Below, one piece after another: positions 1 through 9,990 of a stretch of DNA of 52,500 bases (position 1 is the stretch's first letter; every line of letters begins with the position of its first letter). The notes under the pieces were generated by a model. It was not told the DNA's origin, ran no database searches, and worked only from the letters and a program-made list of their open reading frames with translations. Source of the DNA: Prorocentrum cordatum (lineage: Eukaryota; Sar; Dinophyceae; Prorocentrales; Prorocentraceae). A program made the position numbers and the translations under genes. Location of the stretch: the NCBI GenBank assembly GCA_963575745.1, contig CAUYUJ010000876.1, forward strand, positions 1 through 52,500, in the 5' to 3' direction.

Positions 1-806
1 TGGGGTCGGTTTTTGGAACATTGTGCAAGATTTGACAATTCGTTTTCATAAGTTGGATTTTTCCTACCTACAATAAGCTATGGCGCATCTGCTGGTAAAA
101 TTTTCAGGGCTCTAGAAGCAATATTACTATCAAAAGACTTGCGGGAACCGACTTTGCCCGCAGTACAGTTTGGCAGGTGACGGTGGTTGGCTTTACAACT
201 CGAGCTGTCAGCAATCTACAGACCTCTCACGCACACCAGATGCAGAATGATCTGACGCGTCGAAATACCGAGCTCTTCGGCAAAGATGAGCTAAGAGGAA
301 TTCGGGCACAGGGTGGAGCTAGTTAGCCGACCCGACGAAAAGAGACAATGTGATAACTTTGAGTCAGTTTTCTGAACTTTTTGCAGAGTTTTCAAATTCA
401 TTTTAAGAAAAAAGATTTTTGAGCGGTGAATAACAATATAAATTGAATTCTGAGAGCAGAAGGAGTCTGTAGCCCAGGTATTACTATCGGAAAATTTCCA
501 GGAACAAACCATGTACCACCACTTTTGCAGATGACGGTGGTTTCGTCAACTTAACTTGAGCTGTAGGCAGGCTATGGATGTCTCTCGCACACGAGGCGAT
601 CCTGAATGATCTGACGCATTCCAGTGGAAGCGCGAGGGTCTTCAAAAATAGTTGCCTCAGGAGATATGGGCGGAACACCGTCTCTACGTGTGTCGAAAAA
701 TCTCAAGTTTTCGATTCTGTGTCGATTCTCTGCACTCTTACCAGTGAGAGGAGCTCTACGAGGTTCCCGGCGGTGACTAGGTTGACGGTTCACCGCCGGC
801 GCCAGT
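1..806 (+). repeat. Partial unit of the 1-kb tandem repeat (R1), cut by window edge
   Basis: No gene. The sequence matches the units that follow: the segment with 'CTGCTGGTAAAATTTTCAGG' near 80 recurs near 1577 and 2668. A stretch near 290-350 resembles the head of S repeats (GGAATTC, GGTGGAGCTAGTT, GACCCGAC). The unit ends in the hairpin at 751-806. Short reading frames on both strands are not conserved as protein and look incidental. Confidence 0.7.
751..806 (+). repeat. Dispersed hairpin, copy 1
   Basis: Consists of a GAGCTCTACGAGG lead, left arm CCGGCGGTGA, a loop containing GGTTGACGG, right arm TTCACCGCCGG and tail CGCCAGT. Arms pair over about 10 bp. This is the G/C variant of the stem. 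Confidence 0.85.
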
Positions 807-1107
807 GGCTGAGTCAGGAGTTATGATCGAAATACCGTCTCTATGTATGCGTGTTGCGAACGGTGTTTCGATGATAATTCGAGCTGAGTGCATGCTATGC
901 ATGCCAGGTGCATTCCAATCGAAGCAGCGACATGCGAGACATCGAATGAGCCTCGAGAGTGCCCAAATTGATTAGAATTTTCAAAATTAATGAAAAATAT
1001 CGATTTGTACAATTTTATATTTTTTGTGTCGGATGATTTTTTTCTAATTTATATCGATCTATGGGTGACCTAGAGAGTTCTGGTGCATTTTTGTCGACGC
1101 AGAATGG

Positions 1108-1134
1108 TCTCGCGCTCTCACTGAGAGCGCGAGA
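1108..1134. repeat. 27-bp perfect palindrome in R1
   Basis: Two 13-base arms (TCTCGCGCTCTCA and its complement) flank one central C. It recurs in the other R1 units. Confidence 0.9.
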
Positions 1135-1451
1135 CTTCATATGAATAGCTTCGCTGGGAGTGAGAACTTTGGTCCAGCCGGCCGAGGCGGACAATGTGAC
1201 AACTTTTGGGTGGTTTTGCAATTTTTTGAAAGATATTTGACAATTCATTTTGAAAAAGCAGATTTTTACTCCGAGCATTGAGATATAAACTTCGTTCCCT
1301 GATCAGCTCGGCCATCTAGAGTCATTTTCAGTACCAGTTCACTTGAAGGAACCGACTTCATGTTGACTCCAAAAAAATCTCAACTTGAAGTTTTTGTAGA
1401 AAAGCTCCCAGAAGCTCCCGCTTTGATGCTGAGCTTTCTCACGGATTCAAG

Positions 1452-1507
1452 GAGCTCTACGAGGTTCCCGGCGGTGACCAGGTTGACGGTTCACCGCCGG
1501 CGCCAGT
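1452..1507 (+). repeat. Dispersed hairpin, copy 2
   Basis: G/C stem variant with both arms intact; closes an R1 unit. Confidence 0.85.
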
Positions 1508-2085
1508 TGTGCAAGATTTGACAATTCGTTTTTATAAGTTGGATTTTCCCTACCTACAATAAGCTATGGCGCATCTGCTGGTAAAATTTTCAGGGCTCTA
1601 GGGGCAATATTACTGTCAAAAGACTTGCAGGAACCGACTTTGCCTGCAGTGCAGTTTGGCAGGTGACGGTGGTTGGCTTTACTTAACTCGAGCTGTCAGC
1701 AAGCTACAGACCTCTCACGCACACCAGTCGATGCAGAATGATCTGGCACGTCACACTGGAAGCTCGAGAGTTCCTAGAAATGGCTGAGTCAGGAGTTATG
1801 CTCGAAATACTGTCTCTATGTATGCGTGTTGCGAACGGTGTTTCGATGATAACTCGAGCTGAGTGCATGCTATGCATGCCAGGTACATTCCAATCGAAGT
1901 AGCGACATGCGAGACATCGAATGGGAGCCTCGAGAGTGCCCAAATTGATTAGAATTTTCAAAATCAATGAAAAATATCGATTTGTACAATTTTATATTTT
2001 TTGTGTCGGATGATTTTTTTTCTAATTTATATCGATCTATGGGTGACCTAGAGAGTTCTGGTGCATTTTTGTCGACGCAGAATGG

Positions 2086-2112
2086 TCTCGCGCTCTCACT
2101 GAGAGTGCGAGA
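2086..2112. repeat. 27-bp palindrome in R1, one mismatch
   Basis: Same palindrome as at 1108, with one C-to-T change in the right arm (GAGAGTGCGAGA). Confidence 0.85.
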
Positions 2113-2429
2113 CTTCATATGAATAGCTTCGCTGGGAGTGAGAACTTTGGTCCAGCCGGCCGAGGCGGACAATGTGACAACTTTTGGGTGGTTTTGCAAT
2201 TTTTTGAAAGATATTTGACAATTCATTTTGAAAAAACAGATTTTTACTCCGAGCATTGAGATATAAACTTCGTTCCCTGATCAGCTCGGCCATCTAGAGT
2301 CATTTTCAGTACCAGTTCACTTGAAGGAACCGACTTCATGTTGACTCCGAAAAAATCTCAACTTGAAGTTTTTGTAGAAAAGCTCCCAGAAGCTCCCGCT
2401 TTGATGCTGAGCTTTCTCACGGATTCAAG

Positions 2430-2485
2430 GAGCTCTACGAGGTTCCCGGCGGTGACCAGGTTGACGGTTCACCGCCGGTGCCAGT
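2430..2485 (+). repeat. Dispersed hairpin, copy 3
   Basis: G/C stem variant, tail GGTGCCAGT; closes an R1 unit. Confidence 0.85.
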
Positions 2486-3187
2486 TTGGAAGATATACCT
2501 CGTAGAGCTCTTCGACGAGATGAGCTAAGAGGAATTCGGGCGCAGGGTGGAGCTAGTTGGCCGACCCGACCAAAAGAGACAATGTGTTAACCTGGGGTCG
2601 GTTTTTGAAATTTGTGCAAGATTTGACAATTCGTTTTCAGAAAACGGATTTTCTCACATACAGTAAGCTATGGCGCACCTGCTGGTAAAATTTTCAGGGC
2701 TCTAGGGGCAATATTACTGTCAAAAGACTTGCAGGAACCGACTTTGCCTGCAGTGCAGTTTGGCAGGTGACGGTGGTTGGCTTTACTTAACTCGAGCTGT
2801 CAGCAAGCTACAGACCTCTCACGCACACCAGTCGATGCAGAATGATCTGGCGCGTCACACTGGAAGCTCGAGAGTTCCTAGAAATGGCTGAGTCAGGAGT
2901 TATGCTCGAAATACTGTCTCTATGTATGCGTGTTGCGAACGGTGTTTCGATGATAATTCGAGCTGAGTGCATGCTATGCATGCCAGGTACATTCCAATCG
3001 AAGTAGCGACATGCGAGACATCGAATGGGAGCCTCGAGAGTGCCCAAATTGATTAGAATTTTCAAAATTAATGAAAAATATCGATTTGTACAATTTTGTA
3101 TTTTTTGTGTCGGATGATTTTTTTTCTAATTTATATCTCTATGGGTGACCTAGAGAGTTCTGGTGCATTTTTGTCGACGCAGAATGG

Positions 3188-3214
3188 TCTCGCGCTCTCA
3201 CTGAGAGCGCGAGA
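3188..3214. repeat. 27-bp perfect palindrome in R1
   Basis: Identical to the palindrome at 1108-1134. Confidence 0.9.
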
Positions 3215-3531
3215 CTTCATATGAATAGCTTCGCTGGGAGTGAGAACTTTGGTCCAGCCGGCCGAGGCGGACAATGTGACAACTTTTGGGTGGTTTTGCA
3301 ATTTTTTGAAAGATATTTGACAATTCATTTTGAAAAAGCAGATTTTTACTCCGAGCATTGAGATATAAACTTCGTTCCCTGATCAGCTCGGCCATCTAGA
3401 GTCATTTTCAGTACCAGTTCACTTGAAGGAACCGACTTCATGTTGACTCCGAAAAAATCTCAACTTGAAGTTTTTGTAGAAAAGCTCCCAGAAGCTCCCG
3501 CTTTGATGCTGAGCTTTCTCACGGATTCAAG

Positions 3532-3587
3532 GAGCTCTACGAGGTTCCCGGCGGTGACCAGGTTGACGGTTCACCGCCGGCGCCAGT
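3532..3587 (+). repeat. Dispersed hairpin, copy 4
   Basis: G/C stem variant, intact; closes an R1 unit. Confidence 0.85.
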
Positions 3588-3840
3588 TTCACAACTGATA
3601 ACTTTTGGTCGGTTTTGCTGAGATTTGAACGATATTTGACAATTCATTTTGAGAAAGCAGATTTTTACTCCGAGCATTCACATATAAACTTCGTTCTCCG
3701 AGCAGCTCAGCCCTCTAGAGCCATTTTCAGTACCAGTTAACTTGGAGGAACCGACTTCATGTTGACTCCGAAAAATCTCAACTTGAAGTTTTTGTAGAAA
3801 AGCTTCCAGAAACTCTCGCCTGTTTTCTCACGGATGCAAG

Positions 3841-3896
3841 GAGCTCTACGAGGTTTCCGGCGGTGAGCAGGTTAACGGTTCACCGCCGGCGCCAGT
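3841..3896 (+). repeat. Dispersed hairpin, copy 5
   Basis: G/C stem variant. The loop differs (GGTGAGCAGGTTAACGG), while the arms remain paired. Confidence 0.8.
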
Positions 3897-4293
3897 TTCA
3901 CAACTCGAGCTGTCAGCAAGCTACAGACCTCTCACGCACACCAGTCGATGCAGAATGATCTGGCGCGTCACACTGGAAAGTTCCTAGAAATGGCTGAGTC
4001 AGGAGTTATGCTCGAAATACTGTCTCTATGTATGCGTGTTGCGAACGGTGTTTCGATGATAACTCGAGCCGAGTGCATGCTATGCATGCCAGGTGCATTC
4101 CAATCGAAGCAGCGACATGCGAGACATCGAATGAGCCTCGAGAGTGCCCAAATTGATTAGAATTTTCAAAATTAATCGAAAAATATCGATTTGTACAATT
4201 TTTTTTTTTTTGTGTCGGATGATTTTTTTCTAATTTATATCGATATATGGGTGACCTAGAGAGTTCTGGTGCATTTTTGTCGACGCAGAATGG

Positions 4294-4320
4294 TCTCGCG
4301 CTCTCACTGAGAGCGCGAGA
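4294..4320. repeat. 27-bp perfect palindrome in R1
   Basis: Identical to the palindrome at 1108-1134. Confidence 0.9.
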
Positions 4321-4637
4321 CTTCATATGAATAGCTTCGCTGGGAGTGAGAACTTTGGTCCAGCCGGCCGAGGCGGACAATGTGACAACTTTTGGGTGGT
4401 TTTGCAATTTTTTGAAAGATATTTGACAATTCATTTTGAAAAAGCAGATTTTTACTCCGAGCATTGAGATATAAACTTCGTTCCCTGATCAGCTCGGCCA
4501 TCTAGAGTCATTTTCAGTACCAGTTCACTTGAAGGAACCGACTTCATGTTGACTCCGAAAAAATCTCAACTTGAAGTTTTTGTAGAAAAGCTCCCAGAAG
4601 CTCCCGCTTTGATGCTGAGCTTTCTCACGAATTCAAG

Positions 4638-4693
4638 GAGCTCTACGAGGTTCCCGGCGGTGACCAGGTTGACGGTTCACCGCCGGCGCTAGT
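4638..4693 (+). repeat. Dispersed hairpin, copy 6
   Basis: G/C stem variant with tail GCGCTAGT; last unit of the R1 array. Confidence 0.85.
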
Positions 4694-4988
4694 TTTGCTA
4701 AGATTTGGAAGATATTTCACAATTTATTTTTAGAAATCGTATTTTTCTCACGTATAGTGGGTTATGACGCGTCTGCGAGTTAAATTTTCAAGTCCGTAGC
4801 TGCAGTATTACTATCGAAAGACTTGCAGGAACCGATTTTGGATGGAAACCGAAAATCACCATGTTTCGAGCTTTTCGGCTCTCGCTTCAGAAGCTTTCTT
4901 GATGTGTTTCGAGGAGCGCAGTGCAAGAAAAGAGCTCTACGAGGGTCCCGGCGGCAACCTGGTTGACGGTTTACCGCCGGTTCCCAGT
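4694..4988 (+). mobile_element. S-family repeat
   Basis: An S-type body (AAGATTTGGAAGATATTTCAC, then GTAGCTGCAGTATTACTATC, then the AAAAGAGCTCTACGAGGG lead) ending in the hairpin at 4932-4988 (A/T stem variant, left arm GGCAACC with one mismatch). No gene. Its head is missing or replaced by the preceding unit. Confidence 0.7.
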
Positions 4989-6919
4989 TTCAGGCGGCCT
5001 GGCAGAGGTTCCCGTGCAGCGTTCCGGCTTCGCTTCGCTATCCGGGTTTTGGACGCTTACAAGTGGACGCTGAGAAGTTTCGGAGCGCTGGAGAGCTAGT
5101 TGGCAAGAAAAATCTCGACGGAGCTTTGTTGACTTTTGGTCAGTTAAAAATTTTGTTCTCGAAATTTGACCATTCGTTAGAGCTCTAGTATTTTTTCCCG
5201 TGATATTCGATCTCATTACCGCTCGCCATCTTGATCTCAGCTCGATCGGGTAACTTAAGGCCAAAAAGCGTCCGGCGGGAACGGCCGTTTCGAGTCATCT
5301 TGATACGCGCTGTCGGTATTTTCTACTTAACTCGAGCTGTAGGGCAGCTACAGAGCTGGTTAGCACAGCTATCGCTTCCAGAATTATCACGCGCGTTCGC
5401 CTGTCGAATCCAAAGGTCTGAACTCGGTCTGCTAGCCGAGCTAGGCCCGCAAACCTATTCGTATTATTCGAGTTGTCTTGATAGACGCTCTCGGTTTTCT
5501 GTACTTACCTCGAGCTGTAGGGCAGCTATAGAGCTGGTAAGCAGAGCTATCACATTCAGAATTATCGCGTGCGTTCGCCTGTTGAATCCAGAGGTCTGAA
5601 CTCGGTCTGCTAGCCGAGCTAGGTCCGCAAACTTATTCGTATTGTTCGAGTCATCTTGCTAGACGCTCTCGGTTTTCTGTACTTAACTCGAGCTGTAGGG
5701 CAGCTACAGAGCTGGTCAGCACAGCTATCGCACTCAGAATTATCACGCGCGTTCGGCTGTTGAATCCAGAGGTCTGAACTCGGTCTGCTAGCCGAGCTAA
5801 GTCCGCAAACCTATTCGTATTATTCGAGTCATCTTGATGGACGCTCTCCGTTTTCTGTACTTAACTCGATAGGGCAGTAACAGGGCTCATTGTGACAGAC
5901 ATCGATGGGAAATCATCATTCGCGTTCGCCTATTGGACCGAGAGCTCGGAACTCGGCCTGCTGCCCGAGCTAGGTCCGCGAAACTATTCGTATTCTCCGA
6001 ATGATCTTGAGACGTGCTCTCAATTTCCTGCACTCAACTCGTGCTGGGGGAAGGCTACAGTGCTCTCGGGTCACATATATCGATTTGCACACATCAGGCG
6101 CGTCTTTCGGTCGATTCGAGAGCTCGGAACTCGGTCTGCTGATCGAACTAGGTTCGAAAAATTATTATATTATTCGAATCGATACTCTCGGTTTTCTGCA
6201 CTTAACTCGGGCCGTAGGGGACTTCAGGGCTGGGAATCACATTAGTGGATTCGCAGAATCCGCGCCCGCCTGTCGCATTCAGAGGTCTGAACTCGGCTTG
6301 ATACTCGAACTAGGTTGCGAAAAGCGAGATGCTGTCGGTTATCTGGACTCAACTCGGGCTGTAGGGGGGCTGCGTGGCTGGTAATCACTGGAATCGATTT
6401 CAGGACATCAGGCGCGTTCGCCTGTCGAATACAGAGCTCTGAACTCTGTCTGCTGTCCGAACTAGGTCCGCGAGACTATTCGTATTGTTCGAGTCATCCT
6501 TAGAGATGCTCTGGGTTTCTGCATTTAACTCGTGCTCGGGGAGGGCTACAGTGCTGTTGGTCACAGAAGTCGATTTGGAGACAACAAGCGCGTCCGTCTG
6601 TCGAACCCAGAGCTCGGAACTCGGTTTGCTGCCCGAACTAGCTCCGCGAAACTATTCCATTGTTCGAGTCATCCTGAGAGGTGCTGTCGGTTTTCTGCAC
6701 TCCACTCGGGCTGTAGGGGGGGCTCGAGGGCTGGTAATGACAGAAGTCGATTCGCAGACAGCAGACGCGTCCGCCTGTCGCATTCATAGGTCAAAAACTA
6801 TTCACTATAAGTCAGATTGTTGGTAAGTGCTGTCTGTTTTCTCAACTTGAGTCGAGTTAGGAAGCTCTACGAGTCTCCCGGCGGTAACCAAGGTTGACGG
6901 TTTACCGCCGGCGCCCAGT
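4989..6919 (+). mobile_element. T-family repeat 1, with roughly 178-bp tandem subunits
   Basis: The T body starts near 5081 (GGAGCGCTGGAGAGCTAGTT) after about 90 bp related to the U repeat (GGGTTTTGGACGCTTAC). It contains a TCAGCTCGATCGGGTA segment near 5236, then about nine tandem subunits. 'CTCGAGCTGTAGGGCAGCTA' recurs at 5331, 5509 and about 5687, a period near 178 bp. It ends in the hairpin at 6861-6919 (A/T variant). No protein-coding gene; frames run open only because the period allows it. Confidence 0.75.
6861..6919 (+). repeat. Dispersed hairpin, copy 8
   Basis: GGAAGCTCTACGAGT lead, A/T stem variant (GGTAACC with GGTTTACC), tail CGCCCAGT. Closes T repeat 1. Confidence 0.85.
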
Positions 6920-7173
6920 TAGAATGCAGATTTTGCGCACCTGTAGAGAACCTTGAAGGCCTCTGCGTCTTAATATGAGCGCCAAAGGCGCACTTTTACT
7001 CTCAAAACACTTGGCGCAACCAACTTTCTATCGACATGAAAAAATTGAAGATTCAATCCTTGAGAAATGCCTCGAGAAGCTCTATCCTTCGACTCTTAGC
7101 ACTCTTACGCGTGAAAAGAGCTCTACGAGGTTCCCGGCGGAGACCAGGTTGACGGTTCACCGCCGGTGCCAAT
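6920..7173 (+). mobile_element. S-family repeat, truncated head
   Basis: 254 bp with S-body sequence (TTTTGCGCACCTGTAG, TATGAGC, ACTTGGCGCAACCAAC) ending in the hairpin at 7118-7173 (G/C stem variant, tail GGTGCCAAT). No gene. Confidence 0.7.
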
Positions 7174-7700
7174 ACCTCGTAGAGCTCTTCGGCGTCGATC
7201 AGCTAGAGGCATTCCGGCGCAGGGTGGAGCTAGTTGCTGGCCAGAAAGGACAATGTTATAACTTTGGATCGGTGTTGCGAATATTTGAAATACATTTGAC
7301 AATTTATTTAAGAAAGCAGATTTTTTACACTAAGCATTAATATCTCAAGTTTATTCTGCGAGCAGCTTAGCTCTGTCGAAAGATTTTTACTTCCCAAACA
7401 GTTGGAGGAACCGACGTCACGTTTACAGCGTTGACACTTAATTTTAAGGAAGCATATTTTTCGCACTTCTAGTGAATATTTTGCGTCTCCCAGTAAATTT
7501 TGAGGTCCATAGTTGCAGTATTACTATCAAATCACTTGGCGGAACCGACGTTAAATAAAAACAGAAAACGTGAATTTTTTAGAGGTTTTTGTTTCTCGCT
7601 CCAGAATCTTTCTCTATGAGTTCCGACGATCGCCGTGCAAGGAAAGAGCTCTACGAGGTTGCCGGCGGTGACCAGGTTGACGGTTTACCGCTGGTCCAGT
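7174..7700 (+). mobile_element. S-family repeat with head
   Basis: Begins with the inverted terminal motif ACCTCGTAGAGCTCTTCGG and S head (GGCATTCCGGCGCAGGGTGG). It includes two S-body copies and ends in the hairpin at 7646-7700. That hairpin has two arm changes (GGTGACC opposite TTTACCGCTGG), so its stem is weakened. No gene. Confidence 0.7.
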
Positions 7701-8718
7701 TCCGAGGCGCTGGAGAGCTAGTTGGCAAGAAACATCTCGACGGACGGTTGATTTTTTTGTTCTCGAAATTCAACAATTCGTTTCACCTCTAGCATTCCTT
7801 CGATATTCGATCTTATTGCCGCTCGCCATCTCGATCTCAGCTCGATCGGGTGTTTTACTGCCAAAAAGCGTCCAGGCGGGATCGGCCGTTTCGAGTCATC
7901 TTGATGCGCGGTGACGGTTTCCTCAAGATAACTCGAGCTTTAGGACAGCTACAGAGCTGGTTAGCACATTTAATCGATTCAGAATGATCAGGCGCGTTTG
8001 CCTGTTGAATCCAGAGGTCTGAACTCGGTCTGCTAGCCGAGCTAGGTCCGCAAACCTGTTCGTATTATTCGAGTCATCTTGACAGACGCTCTCGGGTTCC
8101 TGTAATCAACTCGAGCTACATAACAGCTACAGAGCTGAAGAATAATTGAGAATTCATTTTCAGGAACCAGATTATTCGCACCTGTGGGTACGGCGCGTCC
8201 GCCAGTATAATTTCAGGCTGAACACTTTCAGGAACCGAGGTTGTATAAAAGCAGGACAACGTGATTTTTCGATTTTTTCGTTTCTTGCCTCACAAGCTTT
8301 CTTCATGCGCGGTTTTGCTAATATTTGAAAGATGTTTTAGATTTTAAGAAACCAATTTTTTGGCATCTATGAACGATTATCAGAGCCTCTGCGTCTCAAT
8401 ATGAGCTGTGTAGGCGCACATTCACTATCAAAACAATCAGCGAAACCACATATCGCCGTGTAAACAATCAATTTTGCCCTTTTCGCAAAATGCTGCCAGA
8501 AGTTACGCGCGTAACTCGGGCTGTAGGAGAGCTACAGAGCTCGCGCAGAAGACAATCCGGAAGCATAGGGCGTTCGGCTGTTGCATCGAAGAGGTCTGAA
8601 ATTGCTTGGGCTGAAAAACTATTTTTTCTGTGTAATTTTTCACGACTTTATATGTTGTCAGGAAGCTCTACGAGTCCCGGCGGTAAGAAAGGTCAACGGT
8701 TTACCGCCGGCGCCCATT
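7701..8718 (+). mobile_element. T-family repeat 2, with S-body inserts
   Basis: T head TTCCGAGGCGCTGGAGAG at 7701, then TCAGCTCGATCGGGTG near 7836, and subunits of the 178-bp type. S-body fragments interrupt it near 8140-8480. It ends in the hairpin at 8662-8718 (GGTAAG with TTTACC, tail CGCCCATT). No gene. Confidence 0.7.
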
Positions 8719-9021
8719 TAACTGACCCGGCCAGAGAGGACAAAGTGGTAACTTTTGGGTGGTTTTGCGCAAAATTAAAGGATATTTGATAATTCATTTG
8801 AGAAAGCAGATTCTTTGCACCTGTAGTGGGTTACAGCGCGTCCGCCTTTAAAATTCCCGGGCCCATAGGTGCAGTATTACAATCAAAACACTTGGAGGAA
8901 CCGACGTTGGATGAAAACAGAAAAACGTGATTTTTCGCGTTTTCCAGGTCTTCCTCCAGACGCTTCCTTATGCGTACCAGGGAGCGACGTGTGAGAAAAA
9001 AAGAGCTCTACGTGGGCCACG
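8719..9021 (+). mobile_element. S-family repeat interrupted by LINE F
   Basis: S body (GGCCAGAGAGGACAAAGTGG to GCGACGTGTGAGAAAA) running into a shortened left part of the hairpin lead at 9003-9018 (GAGCTCTACGTGGGCC), where LINE F begins. The right part of the same hairpin resumes at 9555. Confidence 0.7.
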
Positions 9022-9554
9022 AACATGGGCTATAACAACACCTTGGAGGCGGCGCAAAACACTCTTGATGCTATAACGGACACCTGCTTGAGAACTGCGT
9101 GTGCGGGGGCTGACCCAATCAAACATCTTTATAGGGAGGGTAACAGTTATGCTGATGAACTCACGTGGGCTTGCAGAGCTTGCCCACACACATCGAAGAG
9201 AAACGAGTACCTTGCCCCTTTATATACTTCGAAAGTTTTAGGATTGAGGGGTTACTTCGACGGAGGCATTTCGGATATTGGGGCTGGGGGAGGCTGGTGG
9301 CTGCAGGCTTTTGTAGAACATCAAAATGCTATACAGTGTCACGTGATTGCCGAGGAGGCGTTTGGCCTCGATAGGGGGTCAACCGTGACGGTCTGTGAGT
9401 TAACGGCCGCCTCGAAGCTAATTCACGCAATCTCGCAGATTGCGTCTGTTATAGATAGCGTCTCACACGCTCGGTAGAGCCACTTGCGCCTGGTGGCCGC
9501 GGGGAGCACCGCTGCTTGCATGTGCTGGAGGACCCCGCCGCAAAGCCCGCAAAA
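9022..9554 (+). mobile_element. LINE F: 5'-truncated copy inside a dispersed hairpin
   Basis: Sequence from 9022 is nearly identical to the 3' end of LINE B from 35539 to 36055. It ends in GCCCGCAAAAAACC joined directly to the hairpin loop (CTGGTTGATGG). Only the last part of the RNase H-like domain and about 75 bp of 3' UTR remain. The left hairpin arm is lost, so no exact target duplication can be read. The closeness to B points to a shared recent source. Confidence 0.85.
9025..9477 (+). CDS. LINE RNase H-like domain, C-terminal fragment (permuted order)
   Basis: A 150-codon fragment of a LINE polyprotein. In order it shows the Asp134-like motif YREGNSYADELTW (Asp codon 9154), then an Asp10-like motif GYFDGGISDIGAGGGWW (Asp codon 9259), then a Glu48-like motif TVTVCELTAA (Glu codon 9397). 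In ordinary RNase HI the last two would come first. The Asp70-like motif lies upstream of the truncation and is absent. The ATG at 9025 is only the first Met in the fragment, not a native start. Unlike B it has no frameshift in the GAGGGWW segment. It is unlikely to be functional alone. Confidence 0.8.
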   Translation: MGYNNTLEAAQNTLDAITDTCLRTACAGADPIKHLYREGNSYADELTWACRACPHTSKRNEYLAPLYTSKVLGLRGYFDGGISDIGAGGGWWLQAFVEHQNAIQCHVIAEEAFGLDRGSTVTVCELTAASKLIHAISQIASVIDSVSHAR

Positions 9555-9990
9555 AACCTGGTTGATGGTTTACCGCCGGTTCTCGTACCTCGTAGAGCTC
9601 TTCGTCATCGATGAGCTAGAGGAATTCCGGCGCGGGGTGGAGCTAGTTGGTCGACCCGGCCAGAAAGGACAAAGTGGTAACTTCTGGGTGGTTTTGCGAA
9701 TATTTGAAAGATATTTTAGAATCATTTTTTTGAGAGCACATTTTTTTTTGCACCTGTAGTGTGTTATGCCGCGTCTGCCAGTAAAATTTTCATGTCCGTA
9801 GCTGCAGTATTTCTATCAAAACACTTGGAGGAATCGACGTTTGATAAAAACAGAAAAACATGATTTTTCGAGTTTCTCAGATCTTGCTCTAGACACTTTC
9901 TCCATGCTTGCCGAGGAGGGCCGTGTTAGAAAAGAGCTCTACGAGGGCCCCGGCGGTAGCCTGGTTGACGGTTCACCGCCGGTTCCCAGT
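9555..9990 (+). mobile_element. Hairpin right half plus S-family repeat
   Basis: 9555-9585 is the right half of the hairpin split by LINE F. The S repeat starts at 9586 with TACCTCGTAGAGCTCTTCG and the head GGAATTCCGGCGCGGGGTGG. It ends with AAAAGAGCTCTACGAGGG, the inverted counterpart of its start, and a hairpin at 9934-9990. That hairpin reads GGTAGCC opposite TTCACC, one mismatch. This is one of the clearest complete S copies. No gene. Confidence 0.75.

Larger units (their letters stand above)
807..4693 (+). repeat. Tandem array of about 1-kb units (R1)
   Basis: Near-identical units follow each other, separated by the hairpin: 807-1507, 1508-2485, 2486-3587 and 3897-4693, with a short S-type piece at 3588-3896. 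Long stretches (for example 1015-1450, 1990-2430, 3090-3530 and 4195-4637) match almost base for base. Four units carry a 27-bp palindrome. The same 65-codon and 85-150-codon reading frames recur on the minus strand of each unit, but this follows from the DNA being repeated and I do not call them genes. Unit spacing measured at the palindrome is 978, 1102 and 1106 bp. Confidence 0.85.

Noticed and set aside
1015-4501. Repeated minus-strand frames of 65-152 codons in the R1 array as genes
   Set aside because: They recur because the DNA is repeated. Length varies with single indels, there are no recognisable motifs, and the frames cross the palindrome and low-complexity DNA.
5231-6826. Overlapping 80-130-codon frames in T repeat 1
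   Set aside because: Each follows the 178-bp repeat, changes frame from unit to unit, and has no conserved start.
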